The notes below the pieces were generated by a model that had not been told where the DNA came from, did no database searches, and worked only from the letters and a program-made list of their open reading frames with translations. From the NCBI GenBank assembly GCA_947303805.1, contig CAMYZE010000002.1:227477-291476 (forward strand): a stretch of DNA of 64,000 nt. The letters are read 5' to 3'. Source of the stretch: an uncultured Clostridia bacterium (lineage in GTDB: Bacteria > Bacillota > Clostridia > Lachnospirales > Lachnospiraceae). Made by a program: the position numbers and the translations under genes. This document shows positions 63,940 through 64,000 of this stretch, one piece after another (position 1 is the stretch's first letter; the number at the start of each line of letters is the position of its first letter).

Positions 63940-64000
63940 ATATTTACTTTGTCCAACAAAAATTGCATACAAGAAATGAAACTTAAATCATGAGAATAAT

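Overview
The window reads as chromosomal DNA of a low-GC, strictly anaerobic Firmicute of the class Clostridia (possibly Lachnospirales or a neighbouring order; I cannot fix the genus). The signs are AT-rich DNA with AGGAGG-type ribosome sites, HrcA/CIRCE-controlled groESL, a Na+-pumping biotin decarboxylase, and many separate-subunit metalloenzymes. Almost everything is on the minus strand.

Layout. 1-9.9 kb: a partial papain-like surface protease, groS-groL, an MFS transporter, an inactive-looking C39-type protein, an EF-G paralogue, proC and nth. 9.9-17.9 kb: an EamA transporter and the branched-chain amino acid operon ilvE-ilvB-ilvC-ilvD-ilvA, preceded by a previously hidden 32-codon leader peptide rich in isoleucine codons plus a terminator/antiterminator set, i.e. 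a classical attenuator. 17.9-20.8 kb: a Zn/Cd-type P-ATPase, a YdeI-like protein and a Nudix remnant. 20.8-24.6 kb: repeat-rich intergenic DNA, an XRE regulator and an EcoRI-like restriction-modification system. 24.6-33.2 kb: lysS-greA, tyrS, an MBOAT/DHHW O-acetylation pair, thyA and a lipoprotein.

33.3-50.5 kb is the highlight: a 14-gene, 16-kb minus-strand cluster with a divergent LysR regulator. It encodes a UraA-type uracil permease, a three-subunit molybdenum hydroxylase, a cyclase-family (cyclic amide) hydrolase, a DUF1116 protein, FdrA with its tail as a separate small gene, an amidase, the four parts of a Na+-pumping biotin-dependent decarboxylase, and a malonate-decarboxylase alpha-type CoA/ACP transferase. 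Read in chemical order this makes one coherent, apparently undescribed route: uracil -> barbiturate -> ureidomalonate -> malonamate + carbamoyl phosphate -> malonate + NH3 -> malonyl-CoA -> acetyl-CoA + CO2, conserving energy as carbamoyl phosphate and as a Na+ gradient. This pathway is an inference from gene families; no step is proven here.

50.5-63.9 kb is accessory DNA: an acetyltransferase, a lipoprotein, a ferredoxin, three toxin-antitoxin modules, truncated DnaB-like and DnaA-like ATPases that share a palindromic promoter-proximal element, three PD-(D/E)XK-like proteins, a decayed DUF932 gene, an HsdR remnant, several copies of a roughly 100-bp inverted-repeat element, a WYL regulator and tRNA-Asn(GUU). 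The dispersed GGGCTCG repeat common from 3.8 to 49.6 kb is absent there, and the GGGACGGAG element occurs only there, which fits separate histories for the two regions.
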